Of a stretch of 64,000 nt of DNA, positions 53,956-62,826 are shown piece after piece; position 1 is the first letter of the stretch; each line of letters starts with the position of its first letter. Origin of the DNA: Modestobacter altitudinis. Lineage in GTDB: Bacteria > Actinomycetota > Actinomycetes > Mycobacteriales > Geodermatophilaceae. The notes under the pieces are model-generated. The model saw only the letters and a list, made by a program, of their open reading frames with translations. It had not been told where the DNA came from and did not search any database. The DNA lies in NCBI RefSeq assembly GCF_005930475.1, contig NZ_SJEW01000003.1, positions 62,001 to 126,000 of the forward strand, in the 5' to 3' direction. A program made the position numbers and the translations under genes.

Positions 53956-53996
53956 GGTCGCCTCCGTTGCCGTTGATGACAGCAGCCTGCGCTTCC

Positions 53997-54010
53997 GACA
54001 GTATGCTGTC
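53997..54010. promoter_or_regulatory. Operator candidate between ABM and MarR genes
   Basis: GACAG-TATG-CTGTC, a 14-base palindrome 5 bases before the MarR start codon. Confidence 0.5.
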
Positions 54011-54014
54011 AACC

Positions 54015-54467
54015 ATGAGCGCTTCGGACCTCGACGCCTACCGGTTGCTGATCGCCGACGTCTACGAGCTGGCCGGGGAGTCGCGGCGCACCAGCGAGGT
54101 CCTGGCCCGGGAGGTCGGCCAGTCCGCCGCCCGCTGGCACGTCCTCAGCGTGGTGTCCGACGGCCCGCGGACCGTGGCGAGCGCCTCCCGCCGTCTCGGG
54201 CTGGCGCGGCAGAGCGTGCAGCGCGTGGTCGACGACCTGGTGGCCGCGGGGCAGGCCGAGCTGCGCCCCAACCCCGACCACGTCCGTGCGCCCCTCGTGA
54301 TCCTCACCGCCGCGGGTGCGTCGACCCTCGACCGGCTGGTGCGCCGGTCCGACGCCGACCGGGCGGCGCTGCTGGCACGCGCGGCGGTGAGCCCGGCCGA
54401 CCTCGACCAGGCCCGGGGCGTGCTCCGCCGGCTGCTGGCCGCGCTGCACGAGCCGGCCGCCGGCTGA
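54015..54467 (+). CDS. MarR-family transcriptional regulator
   Basis: Product of 150 residues, ATG 54015. WHVLSVVSDGPRTVASASRR then LGLARQSVQRVVDDLVAAGQ form the winged helix, and a C-terminal helical dimerisation part follows. Divergent from the ABM-like gene. Confidence 0.9.
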   Translation: MSASDLDAYRLLIADVYELAGESRRTSEVLAREVGQSAARWHVLSVVSDGPRTVASASRRLGLARQSVQRVVDDLVAAGQAELRPNPDHVRAPLVILTAAGASTLDRLVRRSDADRAALLARAAVSPADLDQARGVLRRLLAALHEPAAG

Positions 54468-54545
54468 GGTATGAGACGGACCCGTCCAGGGAAGGGGAGG
54501 CGGGCGTCGAACAGCACGGCGCCGCACCGCGACCCAGGAGCTGTG

Positions 54546-55253
54546 ATGTCCCGCTCGATCGCCGACCAGACCGTCTCCGAGCTCGGTGGCCCCGGCAGCG
54601 TGTTCGTCCGTCAGCGCAACGACCACATGGAGCTCGACCGGTTGCTGCAGGAGCTCGACGGCAGCACCGGTACCGCGCAGGAGCGCGTGCTGCGCACGAT
54701 CGATCGGTTGGTCTTCAGCCACGCCTTCGCCGAGGAGACCGTGCTGTGGCCGGTCATCCGCCGCGTGCTGCCGGACGGCGAGGCGCTCACGCTGCAGGTG
54801 GAGGAGGAGCACCAGGAGGTGAACGAGCTCGTCGCCGAGCTCGAGACCCTGGACCACGACGACCCCCGCCGTCCCGAGCGGCTGGCCCGGCTGGTCACGG
54901 TGCTCAAGGAGGACGTGCGGGACGAGGAGGACGTGATGTTCCCGCGGCTGCAGGAGGCGCTGGACGCCAAGGCGCTGCGTCGGCTCGGCCTGCAGTGGGA
55001 GGTGGCCCGCCGCGTCTCGCCGACCCGGGCGCACCCGACGGTCTCCCGCCGTCCGCCGGGCAACGCGGTCTCCGGCCTGCCGCTGAGCCTGCTCGACCGT
55101 TCCCGCGACCTCGTCGACGCCGGCGTCCAGCACGGACCCGAACGGCTCGCGCCGGCCGGTCAGGCGGTCAGCCGGGGGCTGGCCGCGGTCGCCGGTTGGG
55201 TCGAGCGGGTCCCGCTGTCCCGTCGCGGGGACCAGCCCCCGACCAGCCGCTGA
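54546..55253 (+). CDS. Hemerythrin-domain protein
   Basis: Product of 235 residues. Di-iron His/Glu ligands are spread as in hemerythrin HHE domains: RNDHMELDRLL, FSHAFAEETVLWP, EEEHQEVNELV and DVRDEEDVMFPRL. A C-terminal extension of about 85 residues has no recognised domain. Possible oxygen or NO sensing/storage role. Confidence 0.88.
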   Translation: MSRSIADQTVSELGGPGSVFVRQRNDHMELDRLLQELDGSTGTAQERVLRTIDRLVFSHAFAEETVLWPVIRRVLPDGEALTLQVEEEHQEVNELVAELETLDHDDPRRPERLARLVTVLKEDVRDEEDVMFPRLQEALDAKALRRLGLQWEVARRVSPTRAHPTVSRRPPGNAVSGLPLSLLDRSRDLVDAGVQHGPERLAPAGQAVSRGLAAVAGWVERVPLSRRGDQPPTSR

Positions 55254-55257
55254 CCCG

Positions 55258-55284
55258 GCGCTGACCCCGCTCGGGGGTCAGCGC
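55258..55284. terminator. Hairpin overlapping the stop of the 55278 gene
   Basis: GCGCTGACCCC (55258-55268) pairs with 55274-55284. Between convergent hemerythrin and membrane protein genes. Confidence 0.7.
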
Positions 55285-56171
55285 GCCCGTTCGGGCACCG
55301 GGGCGATCCGCCACCCCGCTGCCCCGGTGGCCACGATCGCGACGGCGACCACCAGGAAGACCCAGGCCGGGACGCCGTCCCAGTCGAGGGTGTCGGGGTA
55401 CCGGGCGACCGCGACCAGCGTGAGCACACCGAAGACGGTGTAGGCGATGGCCGAGGTGCGCAGCCGGGCCAGGTCACCGGCGAGGGCGGCGAGCGCCGTC
55501 GCCACCCCGAAGGCGATCAGCCAGGCGGCGACCACCCGGGCGGTGAGCGGGGTCAGCGGCCAGGGCCACAGCGTCGGCGCGGTGGACGGCGCGGTCACCA
55601 GCGCCACACCGCTGACGAGGAGCACCGCCGACTCGACGGCCAGCGCCGTCCGCAGCACGACCGGCACCGGGTGCCCGGGGCGCGGGTCCCGACCCGGCGC
55701 CCGTTCCTGCAGGGCCACCGAGACTGCCATCGCCACCGGGATCAGGACGTAGACGATCAACCAGAACCAGGCGGCCGTCCGGGCGATCCAGGGCAGCGAG
55801 GCGAACTCCGGCTGCAGGTGGAACCGGTCCAGGTGCACCAGGGTGGCGATCAGCGTGATCACGGTGAACGCCAGGATGGTCAGCACCGGGAGCCGGCTGT
55901 GCGCCCAGACGGGGTCGCGCAGCGAGAGAGCCACCAGCAGGAACCCCGCCGCGTAGCCGGCGCCCATCAGCGCGGCGGTCAGCGGCGGCTGGATCGTCCA
56001 GGCGAAGAACTCGTCGGTGGCCGAGGACAGCACGAACAGGGCGATCGTGGCCATCGCGGTCAGCACGCAGAAGACGGCGAGGAGCGCGCGCATGACTGGC
56101 TGCAGCGTGCGCACCGGCTCGTCCTGCTGGCGGGTGGTCGGCGTCCGGGGGGACGCGGAGATGCGGTCCAC
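55278..56171 (-). CDS. Multi-pass membrane protein, unknown function
   Basis: Product of 297 residues from GTG 56171 (CGGGAG 5 bases upstream; GTG 56114 is an alternative). About eight transmembrane segments in two groups, including ALLAVFCVLTAMATIALFVL and VVLRTALAVESAVLLVSGVA. No transporter signature. Divergent from the enoyl-CoA hydratase. Confidence 0.8.
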   Translation of the reverse strand: MDRISASPRTPTTRQQDEPVRTLQPVMRALLAVFCVLTAMATIALFVLSSATDEFFAWTIQPPLTAALMGAGYAAGFLLVALSLRDPVWAHSRLPVLTILAFTVITLIATLVHLDRFHLQPEFASLPWIARTAAWFWLIVYVLIPVAMAVSVALQERAPGRDPRPGHPVPVVLRTALAVESAVLLVSGVALVTAPSTAPTLWPWPLTPLTARVVAAWLIAFGVATALAALAGDLARLRTSAIAYTVFGVLTLVAVARYPDTLDWDGVPAWVFLVVAVAIVATGAAGWRIAPVPERAR

Positions 56172-56379
56172 GGGGTCTCCCGTGCGGTCGTCCCCCGTGC
56201 ACGGTCTCGGACCCTCCCATGGAACCACCGGGGTCGCGCGGCTGTCACCGCCTTTGCGCACGGTCCCTGCGCCGAGGCCGGACCCTGGGCCCGCACCCTG
56301 TGCCCTCGACCGGTGCCCGTGGTCTGATCGCAGCGACACGGGCCGGCACCGCCGCCGGCTCCGACCACGAGGGAGTCGC

Positions 56380-57132
56380 ATGTCCGGCAGCTCAGGTGAG
56401 GTCCTGCTCGAGGTGACCGACGGCGTCGCCGTCGTCACCCTCAACGCACCCCAGCGGCGCAACGCGCTGACCCCGGCGATGGCCGGCGAGCTGATCGCCA
56501 CCTTCGACGAGGTCGACGCCCGGGACGACGTCGGCGCCTTGGTGGTCCGGGCCGAAGGCAGGTCCTTCTGCGCCGGCGGTGACGTGCAGACGCTGACCGA
56601 CGCCGGCAGGGACCCGGCCGCGCCGGAGGCCTACGCCGGGATGGGCGCGATCTACGACTCGTTCTACCGGCTCGGTCAGGTCAAGGCCCCCACGATCGCG
56701 GCGGTCCGCGGCTCCGCGGTCGGCGCGGGGATGAACATGCTGCTCGCCGCCGACCTGCGGGTCGTCGCCCGCGACGCCCGGCTGATCTGCGGCTTCCTCA
56801 AGCGCGGCATCCACCCCGGCGGTGGCCACTTCGTCCTGCTGTCGCGGCTCGTCGGCCGGGAGGCCGCGGCGGCGATGGCGCTGTTCGGCGAGGAGGTCGA
56901 CGGCGAGACGGCCGTCCGGCTGGGGCTGGCCTGGGAGACCGACGACGACGACGCCGTCGACGGCCGCGCCCTGGAGCTGGCGACCCGGGTGGCCAAGGAC
57001 CCGGCGCTGGCCCGCCTCACCGTCGCCAACTTCCGCAAGGAGACCGGGCCGCCCGGGGTCAGCTGGGAGATCGCCACCCAGTTCGAGCGTCCCGCGCAGA
57101 TGTGGTCGATGCGGCGGCCGACCCCGGACTGA
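56380..57132 (+). CDS. Enoyl-CoA hydratase/isomerase family protein
   Basis: Crotonase-fold protein of 250 residues: VAVVTLNAPQRRNALTPAM, oxyanion-hole segments SFCAGGDVQTL and GSAVGAGMNMLLAADL. Gly in the second oxyanion site is present. In GFLKRGIHPGGGHFVLLSRL the first catalytic Glu is replaced (HPGGG), so hydratase activity is uncertain; it may act on another acyl-CoA. Confidence 0.9.
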   Translation: MSGSSGEVLLEVTDGVAVVTLNAPQRRNALTPAMAGELIATFDEVDARDDVGALVVRAEGRSFCAGGDVQTLTDAGRDPAAPEAYAGMGAIYDSFYRLGQVKAPTIAAVRGSAVGAGMNMLLAADLRVVARDARLICGFLKRGIHPGGGHFVLLSRLVGREAAAAMALFGEEVDGETAVRLGLAWETDDDDAVDGRALELATRVAKDPALARLTVANFRKETGPPGVSWEIATQFERPAQMWSMRRPTPD

Positions 57133-57201
57133 CGACAGCCGCGGGAGCATCGCAGCGAGGAGCGGACCGGGTAACGGAGTCGGTCCACCTGGCACCGACG
57201 C

Positions 57202-57239
57202 ACGACGGGCCCGGCTCCCGCGGGGGCCGGGCCCGTCGT
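57202..57239. terminator. Bidirectional hairpin
   Basis: ACGACGGGCCCGGC (57202-57215) pairs with 57226-57239, 14 bp, loop of 10. Between convergent enoyl-CoA hydratase and YihY-family genes. Confidence 0.85.
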
Positions 57240-57252
57240 CGGGCGACCGGGA

Positions 57253-58278
57253 TCAGGTCGTCTGCTTGTCCTTGGGCGTGTCCCGGGCGTCGAGCTGGAT
57301 CTCCTTCTCGGCGCGCGGCACACCCTCCTTCAGCTCCTTCGTCCGCTCGATCTCGGCGTTCAGCTCGATGCCGAACAGCAGGGCGAGGTTGATCAACCAG
57401 AACCAGATCAGGAAGATCACCACACCGGCGAGCGCCCCGTAGGTCTTGTTGTAGCTGCCGAAGTTGCCGACGTAGAAGGCGAACAGCGCCGAGGCGACGA
57501 CGGCCACCAGGATCGCGACGATGGCCCCGGGGCTGATGAACGAGAAGCCGCGCAGGCGCACGTTCGGGGTGGAGTAGTAGAGGACGGCGATCATCAGCGC
57601 CAGCAGCACCAGGATGACCGGCCACTTGGCCCAGCTCCAGATGGTGAGCACCGTGTCGCCCAGGCCGATGGACTGACCGATGGCGTCGACCACCGGACCG
57701 CTGAGCACCAGCATCGCCAGGATGAGGGCGGCGAACAAGATGCCGATCAGCGTGATGAGCAGCTGCAGCGGCTTGAGCTTCCAGACCTTGCGGCCCTCGG
57801 GCGTCTCGTAGACGACGTTGGCAGCGCGGGTGAAGGCGCCGACGTAGCCGGACGCGGACCAGATGGCGGCGGCGACACCGATGATCAAGCCGAGACTCGC
57901 GGACTTCGAGCTCCCGGCGATCTGCTCGATGACCGGGTTGAGCGTGTCGGCGGCCTGCGCCGGCACGACGGCGGTGATCGCCTCGGTGAGCTGCTGCGGG
58001 TTGGTGAGCAGACCGACGATCGACAGCAGCGCCGTGAGGGCGGGGAACAGTGCCAGTACGCCGTAGTAGGTGAGCGAGGCCGCCCAGTCGGTGAGGCCGT
58101 CCTCGCTGAACTCCTTGAGGGTCCGCTTGATCGTGCCGCCCGTGGTGGGCTTCGGGTCGGCGCCGGTCGGGGCGAAGTCCGCACGCTCTCGGCTGATGTT
58201 GTCGTCACCTGGGGCGGTGTCCTGCGCGGTGCCACCGCGCCCGCTCTCGCGGGCGTCGGGTGCGCTTGCTCCGGCCAT
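57253..58278 (-). CDS. YihY/BrkB-family inner membrane protein
   Basis: Product of 341 residues from ATG 58278 (CGGAGG upstream). Six or so membrane segments with the family motifs DWAASLTYYGVLALFPAL, AAIWSASGYVGAF, YSTPNVRLR and WFWLINLALLFG. Polar, charged N- and C-termini. Earlier labels as RNase BN are not supported for this family; role unknown. Confidence 0.92.
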   Translation of the reverse strand: MAGASAPDARESGRGGTAQDTAPGDDNISRERADFAPTGADPKPTTGGTIKRTLKEFSEDGLTDWAASLTYYGVLALFPALTALLSIVGLLTNPQQLTEAITAVVPAQAADTLNPVIEQIAGSSKSASLGLIIGVAAAIWSASGYVGAFTRAANVVYETPEGRKVWKLKPLQLLITLIGILFAALILAMLVLSGPVVDAIGQSIGLGDTVLTIWSWAKWPVILVLLALMIAVLYYSTPNVRLRGFSFISPGAIVAILVAVVASALFAFYVGNFGSYNKTYGALAGVVIFLIWFWLINLALLFGIELNAEIERTKELKEGVPRAEKEIQLDARDTPKDKQTT

Positions 58279-58529
58279 GCGGGGCCTCCGGTGGTTCTGG
58301 CGCGGACAGGTCGTCGGAGGGGTGCCCCGGGCCGGCCGTCTCCACGCCTCCACTCGGTGGCAGATGCGTAACGGTCCGTGCCGCACAGCCGGAGGCGACG
58401 ATCGTCACACACTGTTCACCGAATGAGTCGCTCCGTACGCGATTGACTGGCTCTCGGACCGGGAATTGACAGCTCGACGAGAGCCGCCGACTTCCCCCGG
58501 TGGACCCCGAGATCGACTTGGAGCACTTG

Positions 58530-58712
58530 ATGGTGATGTGGCCCACGCTGGCTCTGCTCGGTTTCCTCGTGCTGACCGCTCTGGTGATCGCGATGGGCAC
58601 GCAGTCCACGGCGCGGTACGAGGCGGAGAAGCGGGCGGCCTCCGCCCCCCGGGCCCGGAGCACCGCCGTCGAGGCGGCCCGCGCGACGGCGACGGCGACC
58701 GCAGTCCTCTAG
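58530..58712 (+). CDS. Small membrane protein with STA-module
   Basis: Sixty residues; ATG 58530 is chosen because GGAG lies 6 bases upstream (GTG 58500 also in frame). MVMWPTLALLGFLVLTALVI then AMGTQSTARYEAEKRA matches the N-terminus of the protein at 50468 position by position: MxxWP, GFxVL, VIA, TxSTAxYExE. Confidence 0.7.
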   Translation: MVMWPTLALLGFLVLTALVIAMGTQSTARYEAEKRAASAPRARSTAVEAARATATATAVL

Positions 58713-58748
58713 CCCTGCCGGCCCTGTAGCGGGCCCGCGAACTGCCGA

Positions 58749-58782
58749 ACGACGGCGGCCCTCCTCGGAGGGCCGCCGTCGT
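58749..58782. terminator. Bidirectional hairpin
   Basis: ACGACGGCGGCCCTCC (58749-58764) pairs with 58767-58782. Between convergent small membrane protein and acyl-CoA dehydrogenase genes. Confidence 0.85.
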
Positions 58783-58792
58783 CGTCTCTGCG

Positions 58793-60583
58793 CTAGAACC
58801 AGTCGCTGCGCATGTCGCGGACCGTTCCGTCCAGCGATGCCAGCAGCGCCAGTTGCGGTCCGACCTTGGGCAGCTCCCAGCGCTGGAAGTACCGGGCGGC
58901 CTGGCGCTTGCCGTCGTAGAAGTCGCCGTCCCGCCCCTCGGTGGCCAGGGCCTGCTCCAGCCACAACCAGCCGACGACCACGTGCCCGGCTGCCTCGAGG
59001 TACACCGCCGCGTTGGCCAGCGCCACCTCCGGGTCGCCGTCGGCCCACAGCGTCGCGGTCACCGCTCCGAGCCGCTGCACCAGGTCGTCGAGGGTCTCGC
59101 CGAGGTCGGCCCACTGCGTCCCGGCGGCCCGCTGCGTGGTGGCGCCGATCGCCTCGCCGAGAGCGACCAGGCCGGCGCCGCCGTTCATCACGACCTTGCG
59201 GCCGAGCAGGTCCAGCGCCTGGATGCCGTGGGTGCCCTCGTGGATCGGGTTGAGCCGGTTGTCCCGGTAGAACTGCTCGACTGGGTAGTCGCGGGTGTAC
59301 CCGTAGCCGCCGTGTACCTGGATGGCCAGGTCGTTGGCGGCCAGGCACCACTGCGAGGGCCAGCTCTTGGCGATCGGGGTCAGCGTCTCGAGCAGCAGGT
59401 GCGCCCGCGCCCGCTCCTCCTCGGTCTCGGCCGTCCGCTCCTCGTCGACCAGCCGGGCGCAGTACAGCCCCAGGGCGAGACCGCCCTCCACGTAGGACTT
59501 CGCGGCCAGCAGCATCCGCCGGACGTCGGCGTGCTCGACGATCGGCACCGGCGGGGCGGCGGGGTCCTTGCCGGCGAGTGCCCGGCCCTGCGTGCGGGTG
59601 CGGGCGTAGTCGACGGCGTGCAGGTAGCCGGTGTAGCCCAGCCCGGTGGCGCCCATCCCGACACCGATCCGCGCCTCGTTCATCATGTGGAACATGTAGG
59701 TGAGCCCGCGGTGCAGCTCGCCGACCAGGAAGCCGACCGCGCCGGGCTGCCCGCCCGGGGTGTGCACCCCCTCGCCGAAGTTCAGCAGGGTGTTGGTGGT
59801 CCCGCGGTAGCCCATCTTGTGGTTGAGCCCGGCGAGGACGACGTCGTTGCGCTCCCCGAGGGTGCCGTCGTCCTTCACCAGGAACTTCGGGACGACGAAC
59901 AGCGAGATGCCCTTCACCCCCGCCGGTCCACCGGGCACCTTGGCCAGCACCAGGTGGACGATGTTCTCGGTCAGCTCGTGGTCGCCGCCGGAGATCCACA
60001 TCTTGTTGCCGGTCAGCCGGTAGCTGCCGTCGTCCTGGGGCACGGCGCGAGTGGTGATGTCGGCGAGCGACGAGCCGGCCTGCGGCTCGGACAGCGCCAT
60101 CGTGCCGAACCAGCGCCCCTCGGCCATCGGCGGCACGTAGGTCTGCACCTGCTCCGGCGTCCCGTGCGCGACCAGCAGGTTCGCGTTGGCCATGGTGAGG
60201 AACGGATAAGCCGACGTCCCGATGTTGGCGGCCTGGAACCACACGTGGACGGCCTGGTTGACCGCCGCCGGGAGCTGCAGCCCGCCGAGCTCCTCGGGCA
60301 GCGGCGCGGCGTTCATGCCGGCGTCGGCGAACACCTTCAGCGCCGCGGCGACCTCGGGGACCAGCTGCACCTTGCCGTCGACGAGGTGCGGCTCGTTCTC
60401 GTCGGCCTTGCGGTTGTGCGGCGCGAAGTGCTCGGTGGCGATCTGCTCGGCCAGCTCGAGGACGGCGTCGAACGTCTCCCGGGAGTGCTCGGCGTAGCGC
60501 GGCCGCTTGGTCAGCGTCTCGACGTCGAGCCACTCGTGCAGCAGGAACTCGAGGTCGCGGGGGGACAGGATCAACGACGGCAC
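58793..60583 (-). CDS. Acyl-CoA dehydrogenase (long FadE5/AidB-like form)
   Basis: Flavoprotein of 596 residues, longer than the classical 380. FAD/substrate segments: WFGTMALSEPQAGSSLADIT, WISGGDHELTENIVHLVLAK, and catalytic region EGTHGIQALDLLGRK. The C-terminal extension and N-terminal SLILSPRDLEFLLHEWLDVE are typical of the FadE5-like group with acetyl-CoA dehydrogenase_C domain. Role in fatty acid beta-oxidation. Confidence 0.92.
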   Translation of the reverse strand: MPSLILSPRDLEFLLHEWLDVETLTKRPRYAEHSRETFDAVLELAEQIATEHFAPHNRKADENEPHLVDGKVQLVPEVAAALKVFADAGMNAAPLPEELGGLQLPAAVNQAVHVWFQAANIGTSAYPFLTMANANLLVAHGTPEQVQTYVPPMAEGRWFGTMALSEPQAGSSLADITTRAVPQDDGSYRLTGNKMWISGGDHELTENIVHLVLAKVPGGPAGVKGISLFVVPKFLVKDDGTLGERNDVVLAGLNHKMGYRGTTNTLLNFGEGVHTPGGQPGAVGFLVGELHRGLTYMFHMMNEARIGVGMGATGLGYTGYLHAVDYARTRTQGRALAGKDPAAPPVPIVEHADVRRMLLAAKSYVEGGLALGLYCARLVDEERTAETEEERARAHLLLETLTPIAKSWPSQWCLAANDLAIQVHGGYGYTRDYPVEQFYRDNRLNPIHEGTHGIQALDLLGRKVVMNGGAGLVALGEAIGATTQRAAGTQWADLGETLDDLVQRLGAVTATLWADGDPEVALANAAVYLEAAGHVVVGWLWLEQALATEGRDGDFYDGKRQAARYFQRWELPKVGPQLALLASLDGTVRDMRSDWF

Positions 60584-60638
60584 AGCGACTCCCGGTACGA
60601 CGACGATGTCGGGCGGACGAGCAGCCCGCCTTGCCAGG

Positions 60639-62150
60639 TTAGAAGGGTGGTGGGTCGTCCGCTGCTGGCGGCGGCTCTGCTGCTCCGGGTGGTGGCCGCA
60701 TGCCCGGTGCTCGCATGCCTGGTGGTCGCATGCCCGGTGGTCGGGTGGTCCTGGTGATGCCGGAGGGGGTGGTGACCTGGAGGACGCCGTCGGGGTTCAT
60801 GGTGAACCGCCAGCCGGGGGCGAAGGTCTTGAGCCGGTGGTGGGAGCGGCACAGGCAGCAGAGGTTGGTGCAGTCGGTCGCGCCGCCGCAGGCGGCGCTG
60901 GTGACGTGGTCGAGGTCGGTCCAGCCGACGCGTTGCCCGCAGTTGGGGAACCGGCACCGCCGGTCCCGGGTGGTGGTGAACGCGCGTTGCCGGGCGGTGG
61001 GTTCATAGGCGCCGGTGGTTGGTGGCGGCCCGGTGACCGGGCAGTCACACGAACTCTCGGAGTGCTGGGGGCAGCCGCGGCGGGCCAGCCGGGTGAGCTC
61101 AGCCGGAGTGAGGGTGGCCAGCAGCTGCCCGTCCGGCCCGGTGATCGCAAACGTCAGCGTCCCGCCGTCGGGAGCGGTGAGCCCCAACGCACCGACCCGG
61201 GCCAGCAGCTCCCCGACGTGGGCGGCGGTGATCGGCAACCCGTTCACCTCACCCGGCGTGCTGCCCGTCCCGCCCAGGCCGTCCAGCCCGGCGGTCACCG
61301 TCACATTCGCCGCCACCCCGGGGAGCCCGTGGTCGGCGGAGCGGCGGATCAACAACGACAGCACATGCGCCCGTAGCGCCCCGATCCGGCGCGGGTCGCC
61401 GTCTGCTTTGAGCATCTTCGCGAGCTGGTCGACGACGTCGTAGCACTCGACCGCCTCATCGGTGGGCAGCTCGGCAGCGACCGTGGACCGGCCGGCGGTG
61501 GCCGAGGGGTAGAGGTGCACGTCGGCGGTCTTCTCCGCCTCCTCGCGGCGCAGGTCGGCGGCCTCGGCGTCCAGCTCGACCATCAGTTCGGTGGCCCAGT
61601 CGCGGAGCTTGTACACCGACAGATCGCTCGCCTCGGGCAGAAGTGCGTCCTCGACCTGCCCGGCGACGGCGGTGTTGGTGTGCTGCAGCACCTCGGCGAG
61701 TGCCCGGGCGCGGGGTTCATCCAGCTCCCCGGCCTGGAGCGCGGCGAAGGTGGCGGGGAGCTTCTTCTGCCAGGTCAGTGCGTGGTCGAGCTTCTTCGAG
61801 GCGGTGGTGCGGCCGAGGTTGAGCACCGTGGCCAGCTCGGCGCAGAAGAACTCGCTGATCCCGTCCCCGGGATCACCGCCGGACCAGCCGGGATGGCGGG
61901 CGCCGGGGGTGCCGGGCTGCGGGTCGGCGCTGGCGGGGCGGGCGCCGGCCAGTGCCAGGATCAGCTGCGCCTCCTCGGCGGCGTCCCGGGCCCGCCGCCG
62001 CTGCACCTCCTGCAACCGGGCAGCCACCCGCTCCGGCGACACCGCGAACGGATCAAGCTCGGCATGCCCGCTCCCCACCCAGAACACGTCGACCCGCGCA
62101 CCGAGCGACCCGGGCACGTCAGGCCCGGGCAGCTCCGCGGTCGTCGTCAT
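60639..62150 (-). CDS. DUF222-HNH endonuclease-domain protein
   Basis: Product of 503 residues. N-terminal DUF222 region (helical, with LNLGRTTASKKLDHAL and AGELDEPRARALAEVL), then an HNH domain with zinc cysteines CRFPNCGQRVGWTDLDH, and CLCRSHHRLK. The tail is a short PPGMR-type repeat rich in Pro/Gly. This family is abundant and often multi-copy in high-GC actinobacteria; its substrate is unknown. Confidence 0.9.
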   Translation of the reverse strand: MTTTAELPGPDVPGSLGARVDVFWVGSGHAELDPFAVSPERVAARLQEVQRRRARDAAEEAQLILALAGARPASADPQPGTPGARHPGWSGGDPGDGISEFFCAELATVLNLGRTTASKKLDHALTWQKKLPATFAALQAGELDEPRARALAEVLQHTNTAVAGQVEDALLPEASDLSVYKLRDWATELMVELDAEAADLRREEAEKTADVHLYPSATAGRSTVAAELPTDEAVECYDVVDQLAKMLKADGDPRRIGALRAHVLSLLIRRSADHGLPGVAANVTVTAGLDGLGGTGSTPGEVNGLPITAAHVGELLARVGALGLTAPDGGTLTFAITGPDGQLLATLTPAELTRLARRGCPQHSESSCDCPVTGPPPTTGAYEPTARQRAFTTTRDRRCRFPNCGQRVGWTDLDHVTSAACGGATDCTNLCCLCRSHHRLKTFAPGWRFTMNPDGVLQVTTPSGITRTTRPPGMRPPGMRAPGMRPPPGAAEPPPAADDPPPF

Positions 62151-62355
62151 GCACCGAACATACGGACGGGGTACGACAGTTCCGGGCCTCAACGGGGCAG
62201 TCGAGAAGCCGGTTCCTCCGCGACGACGTCGCACGTGGCAGCGGGCTGTCCCGGTGGGCCGGTTCGGTCCGTTCGGGCTTCAGCCCACCGGTCGTCCACG
62301 AGAGCCGCGGCCGCGTGCGGGTTCGCGCTGTGACGACCTCGGGTACCCGGCGGCC

Positions 62356-62826
62356 ATGCCCCTACCGAAGATCGTCACCCGCGCTGCCGGGCTGGCCGGC
62401 GGAGCCGGAGGCAAGGCCCTCCAGCAGCTCCAGCACCTGCGGCTGCCCGGCTTCGGCCAGTCGTCGGTGACCGACGACCCCCGCACCGCGGCCCGCCGTT
62501 GGCGCGCCGTCAGCGTGCTGACCGACCCCGAGCAGCTGCGGACGGCGATCCCCGTCCCGCTCGCTGCGTTCGGCGATCGGCTCGACGTGCGGGTCACCCC
62601 GGCTCCCGGTGACCGGGGGGCCGAGCTGGCCGCCCGCTTCCGCGGTCCGGTGACCGAGGATGAGATCGGTGACCTGCGTGCCGCGCTGCGGGAGTCCAAG
62701 GCGCTGGTCGAGGTGGGCGAGGTGCTGCGCGTCGATCCGCAGCCGCACGGTCACCGCAAGGCCACCCCGCAGGGCGCCGCGATCGAGGGCATGGCCGAGC
62801 GAGCTCCCAGGGAGGGTGTGCTGTGA
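62356..62826 (+). CDS. Hypothetical protein
   Basis: Product of 156 residues, ATG 62356. Basic N-terminus, WRAVSVLTDPEQLRTA and ELRAALRESKALVEVGEVLR. Resembles SRPBCC-associated small proteins only loosely; not recognised. Overlaps the alcohol dehydrogenase start by 4 bases. Confidence 0.65.
   Translation: MPLPKIVTRAAGLAGGAGGKALQQLQHLRLPGFGQSSVTDDPRTAARRWRAVSVLTDPEQLRTAIPVPLAAFGDRLDVRVTPAPGDRGAELAARFRGPVTEDEIGDLRAALRESKALVEVGEVLRVDPQPHGHRKATPQGAAIEGMAERAPREGVL

Noticed and set aside
58416-60533. 705-residue reverse-strand frame across the acyl-CoA dehydrogenase
   Set aside because: Arg/Gly/Ala-rich shadow frame of the real gene in the adjacent frame on the same strand.
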